A stretch of DNA of 64,000 nt from Rubellimicrobium arenae. GTDB lineage: Bacteria > Pseudomonadota > Alphaproteobacteria > Rhodobacterales > Rhodobacteraceae. A program made the position numbers and the translations under genes. Each line of letters starts with the position of its first letter. Position 1 is the first letter of the stretch. The stretch covers positions 124,001 to 188,000 of the forward strand of contig NZ_JAFMSS010000006.1 in assembly GCF_017916295.1 (NCBI RefSeq), in the 5' to 3' direction. Shown one piece after another: positions 52,261 through 61,124 of the stretch. The notes beneath the pieces are model-generated. The model made no database searches. It saw only the letters and a program-made list of their open reading frames with translations, and was not told the DNA's origin.

Positions 52261-52693
52261 GCAGCGCGCCAGGCTGAGCGGATACCTCAAGCGAGCCGGG
52301 CGGCGCGAGATCGGCGGAATCCTCATGGGGGAGCAGGTCGCGCCCGATCATTTCCAGATCGTCGAGTTCTCCGTCGACCCGGTGACCGGCACGGCCGCGC
52401 ACTTCGTTCGCAGCCCCGAGCATCACTCAGCAGCGCTTGGCGAATTCTTCCGGAGGACTGGCGCAGACTACAAGCGGTTCAACTACCTGGGCGAGTGGCA
52501 TTCGCATCCAAGCTTCCCGGTCAGGCCGAGTTCGGAGGATGTGGCCTCGATGCAAGGCTTGGTGGATGGTGAGAGAGACATCGACTTCTCTGCCCTGCTC
52601 ATCGTAAGGCTGCGTTATTGGCTGATGTTCGAGGCACGCGCCTACATGTTCGTCCGGCAATCGCCGTCCCGAGCCGTTTCGCTGACGCTCTGA
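52235..52693 (+). CDS. cap3: CBASS Cap3 (JAMM/Mov34 isopeptidase)
   Basis: The 152-residue protein has the JAB/JAMM zinc protease signature: Glu25 in 'RREIGGILMG' and 'EWHSHPSFPVRPSSED' with ligands His89, His91 and Asp102. Cap3 removes the CD-NTase from its Cap2-made conjugate and so restrains CBASS. It overlaps cap2 by 26 bases, which completes a type II operon of cyclase, cap2 and cap3. Confidence 0.92.
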   Translation: MITISLPSEQRARLSGYLKRAGRREIGGILMGEQVAPDHFQIVEFSVDPVTGTAAHFVRSPEHHSAALGEFFRRTGADYKRFNYLGEWHSHPSFPVRPSSEDVASMQGLVDGERDIDFSALLIVRLRYWLMFEARAYMFVRQSPSRAVSLTL

Positions 52694-52998
52694 CCCAACT
52701 TCGGATTGGCTTCCGAACCGCCTTTACTGGCCGAAGTCGCATCACATACCTTACGGAAAGTCTGGCCTTGCGATCGCCTCGACAATTGCAGCAGGCAGCG
52801 GCCCGCTCACGTCGCCCAGAGCCGCAGCGCCTCGCCTGGGGCCTCGAGAACTAGGTCCTGTCTGACGGCCGCTGCAAAGAGAGGGAGCGCAGGTAGTTGA
52901 GTTGGTGAGTGTCACCATGGCGGGAGTAGAGAGAGCAGGCCCGCGCAACGCTTGCAGCATTCCTCATTCAGCTTGTTCAAAGAGTAGCACACCTGTGG
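52694..52998. other. Intergenic region between cap3 and the convergent alpA-like gene
   Basis: About 305 bases without a supported gene. Confidence 0.4.
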
Positions 52999-53298
52999 TC
53001 AGGTCTCGCAGGCATCGTTAGCGGGCTTCTTGATATAGGTGCCGGGTGCAGGCGGACGGCCAGCAATCACGTCGAGTTGCCAGGCGATTACTTCCCCCTC
53101 GAGCCAAGCACTGCGCCGGGGCCCGAGCTTCAGAGGAGCAGGGAAGCAGCCGTTCGCAACATAGCGATGGATCGTGCTCAGCGAGAGAGCGACACGGCGC
53201 TGGACCTCGGATGCGGCGATGAAGACAGGGTGGTCGGGGGTACTGGTAGCGTCAGGGGCGCAGGGTGCGGAGGACATAGCGAAGGTTCCAGAAAGCAT
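52999..53298 (-). CDS. AlpA-family phage/island transcriptional activator
   Basis: The 99-residue protein contains 'FIAASEVQRRVALSLSTIHR', 'YVANGCFPAPLKLGPRRSAW' and 'EGEVIAWQLDVIAGR', the AlpA winged helix of P4-type prophages and islands. AlpA activates excision by inducing the integrase or acting as excisionase. It lies 58 bases downstream of the integrase on the same strand. An internal ATG at 53277 is a possible alternative start. Confidence 0.9.
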   Translation of the reverse strand: MLSGTFAMSSAPCAPDATSTPDHPVFIAASEVQRRVALSLSTIHRYVANGCFPAPLKLGPRRSAWLEGEVIAWQLDVIAGRPPAPGTYIKKPANDACET

Positions 53299-53356
53299 CT
53301 CTGGATCCTACGTAGGGCGGCCGACCTGATACAGGAAACTTGAAGTAGAGCTTATA

Positions 53357-54577
53357 CTATGAAGCTAGTTTAACCTCATCGAGGCGATCCGCCCACCACT
53401 GCATCATACGGCGGCGATGCTCGAGATACTCGGCCGCGTTGTAGGTTCGGCGAACAGTGTCGCGATCCACATGATCTAACTGCAGCTCGATCCAATCGCT
53501 CTCAAAGAGACCAGACTCGTTGAGCCAGGTCGAGGCAGTCCGCCTCAGGCCATGGAAGGTGATCTCCGACTTGTCGTAGCCCATCCGGCGCATCGCGGAG
53601 TTAAGAGTGTTCTCGGATAGCGGCCGCGACTTGTCTACCGCACCAGGGAAGATCAGGCCGTTGCCGTTTCGGCCGCCGCCGGGACCCGACCAAGGCAGGA
53701 CCTCTTCGAGAAGGGCCCGCGCCTGACGCGACAGCGGAACGATGTGGTCGCGATGGTTCTTCATGACAGATCCCGGCACGCGGATGAGTTCCTCGGACCA
53801 TCGGACGTGATTCCACCGCAAGCGCCGGATCTCTGCCGAGCGGAGGAAGATCACTGGCCCGAGCCGCAGCGCGAAGTGAACCGATGGGTCCCCACGATAG
53901 CTGTCGAAGGACTGAAGCAGCTTACCGAAGTCGCTCGGTTCGAAAATGGTGGGGTGATGCGTCACTTGGGGCGAGGCCAGTGCCTCCGAGAGCAAGGCAC
54001 AAGGGTTTGTCTTGGCATCGCCCGAAGCGATCGCGAAGGCGTAAACTCGCGCGAGGAACGTCCGGGTTCGTGCGACTTTCTCGAGATGTCCCGAAGCCTC
54101 GTAGACCCGGAGCCGCTCGAGGATCTTGCGGGGCTCCACAGTGTCGGGGGCCATCGCAAGGATCTCCTCGCCGACCGTATCCATGAACCAGTTCATCTTG
54201 TCCATGGTGGCAGCGGCCGCGCCCTCCCGGCGGCGCTTCTCCATGTACGCGCGGGCTAGCTCCCCGACCGTCGGGCCCCTTGGAGCTTTGGGTGCAGGTA
54301 ATGACCCCCTCTTACGGGCCTGCTTCTCGGCTGCGGGGTTGACTCCTTGCGCGATAAGCCTCTTGGCCTCATCGCGCGCGACCCGGGCCTCGGCGAGGCC
54401 GACTTCCGGGAAGGCGCCGAGCGCCAAGGTTTGCTGCCGGCCGGCGAAGCGGAAGTTCATCCGCCAGAGCTTGCCGCCAGCTGGCGTAACGAGGAGGTGG
54501 AGCCCGCCCCCGTCAGTCTCCTTGTAGGCCTTCTCAGCCGGCTTGAGGGCCCGAATGGCAACAGCGGTCAGCCGCAT
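53357..54577 (-). CDS. Tyrosine recombinase, P4-type integrase
   Basis: The 406-residue protein begins with the DUF4102 arm-binding domain ('MRLTAVAIRALKPAEKAYKE', 'LLVTPAGGKLWRMNFRFAGR'), then a core-binding domain, then the catalytic domain with Arg in 'RSAEIRRLRW', 'HGLRRTASTWLNE' (His-x-x-Arg) and the nucleophilic Tyr in 'DTVRRTYNAAEYLEHRRRMM'. P4-type integrases use tRNA 3' ends. The tRNA-Thr gene lies 224 bases upstream, its 3' end facing the integrase, so the island extends to the left of it. Confidence 0.95.
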   Translation of the reverse strand: MRLTAVAIRALKPAEKAYKETDGGGLHLLVTPAGGKLWRMNFRFAGRQQTLALGAFPEVGLAEARVARDEAKRLIAQGVNPAAEKQARKRGSLPAPKAPRGPTVGELARAYMEKRRREGAAAATMDKMNWFMDTVGEEILAMAPDTVEPRKILERLRVYEASGHLEKVARTRTFLARVYAFAIASGDAKTNPCALLSEALASPQVTHHPTIFEPSDFGKLLQSFDSYRGDPSVHFALRLGPVIFLRSAEIRRLRWNHVRWSEELIRVPGSVMKNHRDHIVPLSRQARALLEEVLPWSGPGGGRNGNGLIFPGAVDKSRPLSENTLNSAMRRMGYDKSEITFHGLRRTASTWLNESGLFESDWIELQLDHVDRDTVRRTYNAAEYLEHRRRMMQWWADRLDEVKLAS

Positions 54578-54800
54578 GACGAATCGCTCAGTGAAAGTAA
54601 GCGGGTGAGAGCTGACCGAAGCGCAGGTGATGGTATTTCGGAGCCCTGTGGCCCGCAGACTAGCGAGATACCATCAAGGATACCATCAGGATCTCGGGAT
54701 GTCTTGAGGTCTCCTGGAGGCTTATGGCCTCGGGAGGTCAACATAAAACCAAGAGAAACAAAGGTCTTAGCGTTTCTTGGATGCTTCTGAAGGGAAGATG

Positions 54801-54876
54801 TGGTGCCGCAGAAGGGACTCGAACCCCCGACCCCATCATTACGAATGACGTGCTCTACCAGCTGAGCTACTGCGGC
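54801..54876 (-). tRNA. tRNA-Thr (anticodon CGT), island attachment site
   Basis: The minus strand folds into a standard cloverleaf: acceptor GCCGCAG/CTGCGGC-ending with A73 and encoded CCA, anticodon loop TTCGTAA (anticodon CGT, codon ACG), and T arm GGGGG-TTCGAGT-CCCTT. Its 3' end lies next to the integrase gene, the usual attachment site of P4-type islands. I could not find the second copy of the tRNA end that would mark the far side. Confidence 0.93.
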
Positions 54877-54916
54877 GCAGGGGGGCTTTAGCACCCCCCC
54901 GCAGGAGGTGGAAGCC

Positions 54917-56374
54917 CTAACTTGATGTCGACGGGCCTGGGCGGCCGGGTTCCAGATCCTCCATGATGGGGGTGATCGCCGTCGAGCTTCTTCCTTCGGA
55001 CCCGTTCTGCACTAGGAGAGGCAGAAGCTCCACTCCACCCGGCAGGCTCGCCTCGGCAGGAGGGGTCTTCCAGCTCAGGGTGTCGAAGGCGTGGCAGTTC
55101 GCGCAGACCGGAACCCAATGCGGATGGATGCGGCCGCAATTGTCGCAGACCCATTGGGGGCCACGGGGGGCGGCCAGCGCTCGCGTCAGCCAGCCCCGGA
55201 CCGTTGCCTCATCATCGCCCAGACCTCGGGCGATCGCGGCCATCAGGGTAAGGTTGCGGCCGGTTGGCTGAGTCTCGGGCAGGTCGCCCAGCGCACGGCG
55301 GGCAGCCTCAAAGTCCTCGGCGGCGATCAGGAGTTCGGCCACCAGCATCCTCGTCTCGGGATGCTCCGTGCGGATCGACGTCAGGACCTTGAACCGGTTG
55401 AGGCGCTCCTGCGGCGTCTCGTCCGGAACGATCTCTGCAAAGGCCGCCGCCAGGTCTGGATGCGGCTGCACGTCCCACGCTTTCCGAAGGATGCGCGCGG
55501 CCGAGCGGGAGTTGCCGGCTGCGATATAGCCGCGGGCCGCCATGACCGCCGCCGGAATAAGATCCGGCGAGAGTCGATTGGCCTCGATCGCCGCCTCGCG
55601 GGCTTCGATGCTCTTGCTTTCGTCGATGACGTCGGCGGCCTGGGACAGGGCCAGAATGGCATCCCGCCGCTTGTGGACGTCGCGCGGCAAGGCTCCGGAC
55701 CTGCGCTGGGCATCCAGCGTCTTCCGCGCACCCGCCCAATCATGCGACTCGGCCTGCAGGCGCAGGAGCACGTCCTGCGTCTCGGTGTGGCGCGGGTTGA
55801 TCTCGAACGCCTTTTCCGCCAGCCGGAGCGCCGTCACATCGTCACCCTCCGCCAGCTTCTGGCGCAGCAAACCCCGGACACCGGCGAACCGCGTGCGTTC
55901 GTGGCGAGCGAGGATCTTGTAGGTTTCCTCGGCGCGTGCGCGGTCGCCCGCCATCTCGGCCGCTTGCGCGACAAGGAGCTGCGTCAGCTCGGGCTGGTCG
56001 AGATAGCGGTTGGCGGCCATCGCCCGGGAGAGCGCCCCGCGCCCATCGCCCGACGCCAGCGCCACGGCAGCCTCGGTCAGCGCATTGAGGCCCTTGCGCT
56101 CCTTGCGACGGGAGAAGTGGTTCGAAAGCGCGTTGTTGTCGCCGTTGAGAAAGCGGATGACCGCGCCGAGCACGCCGAACACCGTGAGCAGCAGCCAGAC
56201 CACGACGGCCAGCAGCAGGAGTCCGATGGCGAGCTGCAGAGGGCTGAGCGTGAACTCGTAGCCGCCGACGGCGATGACCGCGCCGCCACTCTGCTCCATG
56301 AGATAGGCGCCACCGATGGTGAGCCCCGCGACGACGGCCACGAAGGCGAGGAGCTTGATAAGAGACCAGAGCAT
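54917..56374 (-). CDS. hemY: HemY-like TPR membrane protein
   Basis: The 485-residue protein has two N-terminal helices ('LWSLIKLLAFVAVVAGLTIG', 'LQLAIGLLLLAVVVWLLLTV') and a TPR region of about 300 residues. This is the HemY_N arrangement of the porphyrin-pathway-associated HemY. The C-terminus adds a zinc ribbon-like pair 'CDNCGRIHPHWVPVCANC' at about residues 411-428, as in LapB-type proteins. Its role in haem synthesis is by association: hemD lies two genes upstream. It is probably co-transcribed with the Mic60-like gene. Confidence 0.9.
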   Translation of the reverse strand: MLWSLIKLLAFVAVVAGLTIGGAYLMEQSGGAVIAVGGYEFTLSPLQLAIGLLLLAVVVWLLLTVFGVLGAVIRFLNGDNNALSNHFSRRKERKGLNALTEAAVALASGDGRGALSRAMAANRYLDQPELTQLLVAQAAEMAGDRARAEETYKILARHERTRFAGVRGLLRQKLAEGDDVTALRLAEKAFEINPRHTETQDVLLRLQAESHDWAGARKTLDAQRRSGALPRDVHKRRDAILALSQAADVIDESKSIEAREAAIEANRLSPDLIPAAVMAARGYIAAGNSRSAARILRKAWDVQPHPDLAAAFAEIVPDETPQERLNRFKVLTSIRTEHPETRMLVAELLIAAEDFEAARRALGDLPETQPTGRNLTLMAAIARGLGDDEATVRGWLTRALAAPRGPQWVCDNCGRIHPHWVPVCANCHAFDTLSWKTPPAEASLPGGVELLPLLVQNGSEGRSSTAITPIMEDLEPGRPGPSTSS

Positions 56375-56408
56375 GGCCGGGGCCTTTCGGTTCTTGTTCC
56401 TGGGGCCG

Positions 56409-58163
56409 TCAGTCGGCCGAGGTGGCTTGGGAGGAGGTGGCGCCGTCGCGCAGGGTTGCCAGGGCGGCTTCGGCGTCGATCCGGGCCTGGGCCTGCGAGA
56501 TCCAGTCGGCCATGGCAGCCTTCACGGGGTCGGGCAGCGAGTCGATCTCGGCCAGTGCCTCGGTCAGCCGCCCTTGCCCCAGGTCGCCTTCCACGCGCGA
56601 TAGGACCGCATCCGGGTCCTGCCCTTCCCGCGGCGTCACGGAACGGAAGGAAAGCTGTCCCCGCAGGAAACCGAGGACGCCCGGGCCATCGTCGAGAAGA
56701 CCCTGGTCGCGGGCCGCGGACAGGCCGGCGCGGGCCGCCTCCGGGAACGTCTCGCGCAAGGTGGCGAGGGTGGGAACGCCGGCCCCTGCCGATTGGGTCA
56801 GAGCGCCGGGAATGTCGACGCCGGTTCCGGCGAGGTCCGACAAGGGAGCCTCGAAGGTCTCGCCGGCGTCCAGCGCGGCGGAAACCTGGGACAGCGCCGC
56901 TTGCCGGCGGGCCTGCGCCTCGGCAGCCGTGGCGCGGGACTCCATCTCGGTGGCGGCGCTGGCGGCCGCCTGGGCCTGCTGGGTCGCGGCCGTGCTGGCA
57001 GCCTCGGCGGCATCCAGACGGCGATCCAGGTCGTCCACGGCGGCCTGGACCTGCGACAGCGTCGAGCCTGTCTCGGTCAGCCGCGACTCGGCCTCGCCCA
57101 ACCGGGGCTCGAGAGCGGCCACGACCTCCTGTCGCAGCGCCTCCGCATCGACGGCCGGGGCGGAGGGTCCGGGTGCCCCCTCGGCGGCCAGCGAGCCAAG
57201 CGGCGCCTCGCCCCCTGCAGGCGGGGCCGGACGAGCCTCAAGGGCAGCGATCCGTTGCTCGAGTTGGGACGTGCGCTCCTGAGCCGTCTGGACCTCCTGG
57301 GCCAGTTCGGCCCGCAACGGCTCCAGATCGACGGCGGGAGCCGTGGCGGTCGCGTCCGCGGTCTGAGCCGGAGCTTCCTCCAGGGTGGTGAGACGCGCCT
57401 CGACCTGGGACAGACGGTCGGTCAGCGCCTGCACCTGATCTGCCGGAACCGTCGGCTCGGCCTCCAGGGCGGCCAGGCGCTGGTCCAGATCGGCTGGCAG
57501 CCGTGCCGGGAACAGGCCGAACCGGTCGTGCGCCAGCCAGGCCGCCCCGAACCCAAGGGCCGCGGCGATCATGCCGCCCAGCAGCAGGCCGCCGAAGCCG
57601 CCTCTCCGACGCGAGGCGGGCACCGAAGCCGCTGAGGGAGGCAGATCGGACAGAGGGGGACGCCTGACCGGATCCGTCGGGGCTGCGGCCCCGGTATCGC
57701 TGATCCGGGACGCGGAAGAGCTGACACCGGAGGTTACCAGCGGCTCGGAGCCGTGCAGGCCGGAATGGTTGCCACCGAGCGGCTCGGAGCCGCGCATGGC
57801 TGTGTCGGAGCCTCCGCCAGCGACGATGGCGTCGTCCGGCCTCGGATCCGAGGAGGCGGACGAGGTCCATGGTGCCGCCCCGGTCGATCCGGCCCTGTCG
57901 GCCCCGCCCAAAGGTTCGGATGTCACGGGCTCGCCGAATGGCGTGCTCACCAGGCCTTCTTCGGAAAGGGCTTCGACGCGCCCTTCGGTCGCCGGCGCGC
58001 CGGAGGATGAGAGCGACGGCTCCTCCACATCGACCTGTCGGACGTCAGGGAAATCGCCGGACTGGCCCTGGTCAGGAGCTTCCGAACGGTCGGTCGGTGG
58101 GAGATCCGCGCGCCCCTCCGGGGCGACCTCTGCCCCATCGTCGGGGCCCGGCTTGCGCGCCAT
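56409..58163 (-). CDS. Mic60/mitofilin-like inner-membrane protein
   Basis: The 584-residue protein has a long acidic, Ser/Pro-rich N-terminus, one membrane helix ('LLLGGMIAAALGFGAAWLAH'), a coiled coil of about 250 residues and a C-terminal helical domain with 'DPVKAAMADWISQAQARIDA' (mitofilin signature). This is the alphaproteobacterial ancestor of mitochondrial Mic60 that bends the inner membrane. In this lineage it is found between hemD and hemY, as here. The ATG at 58163 follows AAGGAACGAAC. Confidence 0.88.
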   Translation of the reverse strand: MARKPGPDDGAEVAPEGRADLPPTDRSEAPDQGQSGDFPDVRQVDVEEPSLSSSGAPATEGRVEALSEEGLVSTPFGEPVTSEPLGGADRAGSTGAAPWTSSASSDPRPDDAIVAGGGSDTAMRGSEPLGGNHSGLHGSEPLVTSGVSSSASRISDTGAAAPTDPVRRPPLSDLPPSAASVPASRRRGGFGGLLLGGMIAAALGFGAAWLAHDRFGLFPARLPADLDQRLAALEAEPTVPADQVQALTDRLSQVEARLTTLEEAPAQTADATATAPAVDLEPLRAELAQEVQTAQERTSQLEQRIAALEARPAPPAGGEAPLGSLAAEGAPGPSAPAVDAEALRQEVVAALEPRLGEAESRLTETGSTLSQVQAAVDDLDRRLDAAEAASTAATQQAQAAASAATEMESRATAAEAQARRQAALSQVSAALDAGETFEAPLSDLAGTGVDIPGALTQSAGAGVPTLATLRETFPEAARAGLSAARDQGLLDDGPGVLGFLRGQLSFRSVTPREGQDPDAVLSRVEGDLGQGRLTEALAEIDSLPDPVKAAMADWISQAQARIDAEAALATLRDGATSSQATSAD

Positions 58164-58207
58164 GTTCGTTCCTTCGCTAAGGGTCACTCGGGACCAGGTG
58201 CCGATCC

Positions 58208-58945
58208 TTACCTAATCTGCTCTCTTGCCCCCCTCAAGCCGGAGGCCTGCAACCCGGTGAACCGATCAAGGATGGCCTGGACCATGGCGGTGCCGTTCGG
58301 ACCCGCCGCAGTCACGAGGCTCGCGGGTCGCAAGGGACCCGCCGCCTGGGCGACGGCGTCGCTGAGGGCGATGACGTCCAGGGGCGCAGCAGGCGTCCAG
58401 GCCGCCAGGAGCGTTGCGCTGCGCGGCGAGAACAGCGGCACGACGAGCGGATCGGGGTCTTGCAAGGCCGCATGGGCTTCGGGAGTGGGAGGCAGGGCCT
58501 CTTGGCTGTAGGCCACCGCTTCGCCGGCGCAAAGCCCAGCGGCGTTCAGCCGCGCCGCGATGTTTCCGCGGGCGTGCTCGCCCCGGAGGTGCAGGAGGAG
58601 GCCGGAGGGCCGTTCGGTCAGCAGCCGTTCGACCAACTCCTCGGCCTCCTGACCGGCGACACGAGCCTGGAGCCCTTCGGCCGCCGCCACGTCGGCTGTC
58701 CGGCGTCCCACGCACCAGGCAGGCAAACCCGCCAGTCCGAGCGCCCCGGCCCGCCTCGCCCCATGCTCGGAGGTCAGGATGAGCCCGTCGGGCCGTTCGG
58801 GCAGATCGACGGCTCTTGGCTGGATCGCCATCACGGGACTGATGATCGCGGGGATCGGGCGGCCCCACACGGCCTCGCAGGCGTCGAGGAGCCGCTCCGA
58901 TGCCGCCTGAGGACGCGTGAGCAAGAGACGTGCCGCCCCGTTCAT
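58208..58945 (-). CDS. hemD: Uroporphyrinogen-III synthase
   Basis: The 245-residue protein begins 'RLLLTRPQAASERLLDAC' and contains 'DGLILTSEHGARRAG', 'CVGRRTADVAAAEGL' and 'DPLVVPLFSPRSATLLA', the HemD two-lobe pattern. It closes hydroxymethylbilane into uroporphyrinogen III with D-ring inversion in the haem pathway. It is first of the hemD - Mic60-like - hemY run and divergent from tsaD, which starts about 65-95 bases away. Confidence 0.92.
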   Translation of the reverse strand: MNGAARLLLTRPQAASERLLDACEAVWGRPIPAIISPVMAIQPRAVDLPERPDGLILTSEHGARRAGALGLAGLPAWCVGRRTADVAAAEGLQARVAGQEAEELVERLLTERPSGLLLHLRGEHARGNIAARLNAAGLCAGEAVAYSQEALPPTPEAHAALQDPDPLVVPLFSPRSATLLAAWTPAAPLDVIALSDAVAQAAGPLRPASLVTAAGPNGTAMVQAILDRFTGLQASGLRGAREQIR

Positions 58946-59039
58946 GGTTCCCGTCCTTGCCCGATGCCGCCACCGATGTTACGCGCGGATCCTGGGCAGA
59001 GGCCAGCCCATGGCGGACCGGCCTCCAGGACGGACAGGC

Positions 59040-60134
59040 ATGGACCGATCTCTCACCTTCCTTGGCATCGAGTCGAGCTGTGACGACAGCGCCGCGGCCG
59101 TGCTGCGCGACGGCCCTGCAGGGACACGGATCCTGGCCTCGGTGGTCCGCGGACAAGGACGGCTCCATGCGGCCTTCGGGGGGGTCGTGCCCGAGATCGC
59201 CGCACGGGCCCATGCGGAGACCCTGGACCTCTGCGTCGAGGCCGCGCTGGCTGAATCCGGCCTGGAGCTCACGGATCTCGACGGGATCGCCGTCACTGCC
59301 GGCCCAGGCCTGATCGGAGGCGTGCTGGCCGGCGTCATGACGGCCAAGGGTCTCGCCGCTGCCACGGGGCGGCCTCTCTGGGGCATCAACCACCTGGCAG
59401 GACACGCGCTGACGCCGCGCCTGACGCACGACTGCGCCTTTCCGTATTTGATGCTGCTGGTGTCCGGAGGGCATTGCCAGTTCCTGCTGGTCGAAGGGGT
59501 GGACGACTTCCGACGACTGGGGGGAACGATCGACGACGCGCCCGGCGAAGCCTTTGACAAGGTTGCCAAGCTCCTGGGGCTCGCGCAGCCCGGCGGCCCC
59601 GAGGTGGAGCGGGAGGCGGCGGACGGGGATCCCCGACGGTTCCCCCTGCCGCGCCCGCTTCTGGACCGCGAGGGCTGCGACATGTCCTTCTCCGGCCTGA
59701 AGACGGCGGTGCTCCGGACGCGGGATGGCCTGGTGGCCGGGGCCGGGGGCCTGCGCGAGGGTGACCGGCGCGACCTGTGCGCTGCCTTCCAGAACGCCGT
59801 GGCCGATGTGCTGGTCGAGAAATCCCGACGGGCCCTTGCGATCTATCGGACGCACGCACCGGAGAGCCCCAGCTTCGCCGTCGCCGGCGGTGTGGCGGCG
59901 AATGGAACGATCCGCGCCCGGCTCCAGGCCCTGTGCGAGCGGGAAGGCGTGGCGTTCGTGGCTCCGCCGCTCGCGCTCTGCACCGACAACGCCGCCATGA
60001 TCGCCTGGGCCGGGATCGAGCGGGCGCGGATCGGCCTGCCCCCGGATCCGGCTATCGTGGCGCGGCCGCGCTGGCCCCTGGACCAGTCGGCTGCGCCCAT
60101 GATCGGCGCCGGCCGCAAGGGCGCCAAGGCATGA
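59040..60134 (+). CDS. tsaD: tRNA N6-adenosine threonylcarbamoyltransferase
   Basis: The 364-residue protein has 'FLGIESSCDDSAAAVL' at the N-terminus, the metal site 'NHLAGHAL' (His-x-x-x-His), 'LLVSGGHCQFLLV', 'GEAFDKVAKLLGL' and 'DNAAMIAWAGIERA'. It transfers threonylcarbamoyl to A37 of ANN-decoding tRNAs with TsaB and TsaE. The ATG at 59040 gives the usual N-terminus; an ATG at 59010 with AGAGG upstream is also possible. Its stop overlaps the gpsA start (ATGA). Confidence 0.95.
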   Translation: MDRSLTFLGIESSCDDSAAAVLRDGPAGTRILASVVRGQGRLHAAFGGVVPEIAARAHAETLDLCVEAALAESGLELTDLDGIAVTAGPGLIGGVLAGVMTAKGLAAATGRPLWGINHLAGHALTPRLTHDCAFPYLMLLVSGGHCQFLLVEGVDDFRRLGGTIDDAPGEAFDKVAKLLGLAQPGGPEVEREAADGDPRRFPLPRPLLDREGCDMSFSGLKTAVLRTRDGLVAGAGGLREGDRRDLCAAFQNAVADVLVEKSRRALAIYRTHAPESPSFAVAGGVAANGTIRARLQALCEREGVAFVAPPLALCTDNAAMIAWAGIERARIGLPPDPAIVARPRWPLDQSAAPMIGAGRKGAKA

Positions 60135-61093
60135 CCGGGATCGCCGTCGCCGGAGCAGGCGCGTTTGGCACGGCCTTGGCGGTCGCGCTTTGCGCCACCC
60201 GGGACGTGACGCTCTGGGGACGCGATGCGCCAGCCATGGAGGCCATGGCGACCACCCGGAGCAACCCGCGTCTGCCCGGGGTGGACCTGCCCCCAGCCCT
60301 GTCCGTCAGCGCGGACCCGGCTGTGGTCTCGCGGGCCGAGCTCGTCCTCCTGGCCATCCCGGCCCAGGCCTTGCGCGGCTTCCTTCTGGATCACGCATCC
60401 TTATTGGCCGGCAAGCCACTGGTCGCCTGCGGCAAAGGGATCGACCTCGCCACGCTCGAGGGTCCAAGTGCCGCCATCGGGCATGTTGTGCCCTCGGCGC
60501 GTCCCTTGATCCTGACCGGACCCAGCTTTGCCGCCGACATCGCGCGCGGACTCCCAACCGCTCTGACCCTGGCCGCTGCGGACCCCGACGACGGGATGCG
60601 CCTGCAGGCTCGCCTGTCCACGCCGGCCCTCCGCCTTTATCGCACGACCGACCTCGTGGGGGCCGAGTTGGGCGGGGCCCTCAAGAACGTCGTTGCGATC
60701 GCCTGCGGGGCTTGCATCGGCGGTGGCTTCGGCGAGTCGGCCCGCGCCGCCCTGCTGACGCGCGGGTTCGCCGAGATGCAGCGCCTGGCCCTGCGCCTGG
60801 GAGCCCAGGCAGAGACCCTGATGGGGCTGTCGGGCCTTGGGGATCTCGTGCTCACCGCCACCTCGCCGGGCTCCAGGAACTACCGCTACGGCCTTCACCT
60901 GGGTCGTGGCGAGGCCTTCGAGTCCGGCGTCACGGTCGAGGGGGCGGCGACGGCCCTCGCGGCCGCACGGCTGGGGCAGAGCCTGGGAATCGATTTGCCG
61001 GTGACCGATGCGGTGGCGGCCCTTGTGGACGGACGAAGCGATGTCGGCTCGGCCCTGCGGCGACTTCTCGACCGTCCGCTCAGGGCCGAATAG
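60131..61093 (+). CDS. gpsA: NAD(P)-dependent glycerol-3-phosphate dehydrogenase
   Basis: The 320-residue enzyme has the Rossmann motif 'GAGAFGTALAVAL', 'LVACGKGIDLATLEG', 'GPSFAADIARGLPTAL', the catalytic 'GALKNVVAIACG' (Lys) and 'GLSGLGDLVLTATSPGSRN'. It reduces dihydroxyacetone phosphate to sn-glycerol-3-phosphate for phospholipid synthesis. It is translationally coupled to tsaD. Confidence 0.95.
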   Translation: MTGIAVAGAGAFGTALAVALCATRDVTLWGRDAPAMEAMATTRSNPRLPGVDLPPALSVSADPAVVSRAELVLLAIPAQALRGFLLDHASLLAGKPLVACGKGIDLATLEGPSAAIGHVVPSARPLILTGPSFAADIARGLPTALTLAAADPDDGMRLQARLSTPALRLYRTTDLVGAELGGALKNVVAIACGACIGGGFGESARAALLTRGFAEMQRLALRLGAQAETLMGLSGLGDLVLTATSPGSRNYRYGLHLGRGEAFESGVTVEGAATALAAARLGQSLGIDLPVTDAVAALVDGRSDVGSALRRLLDRPLRAE

Positions 61094-61124
61094 GACAGGC
61101 GCGGGACAGACAAAGGAAGCAGCA

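Noticed and set aside
55091..57391. 766-residue plus-strand frame across hemY and the Mic60-like gene
   Set aside because: Antisense to two well-supported genes; no domain.
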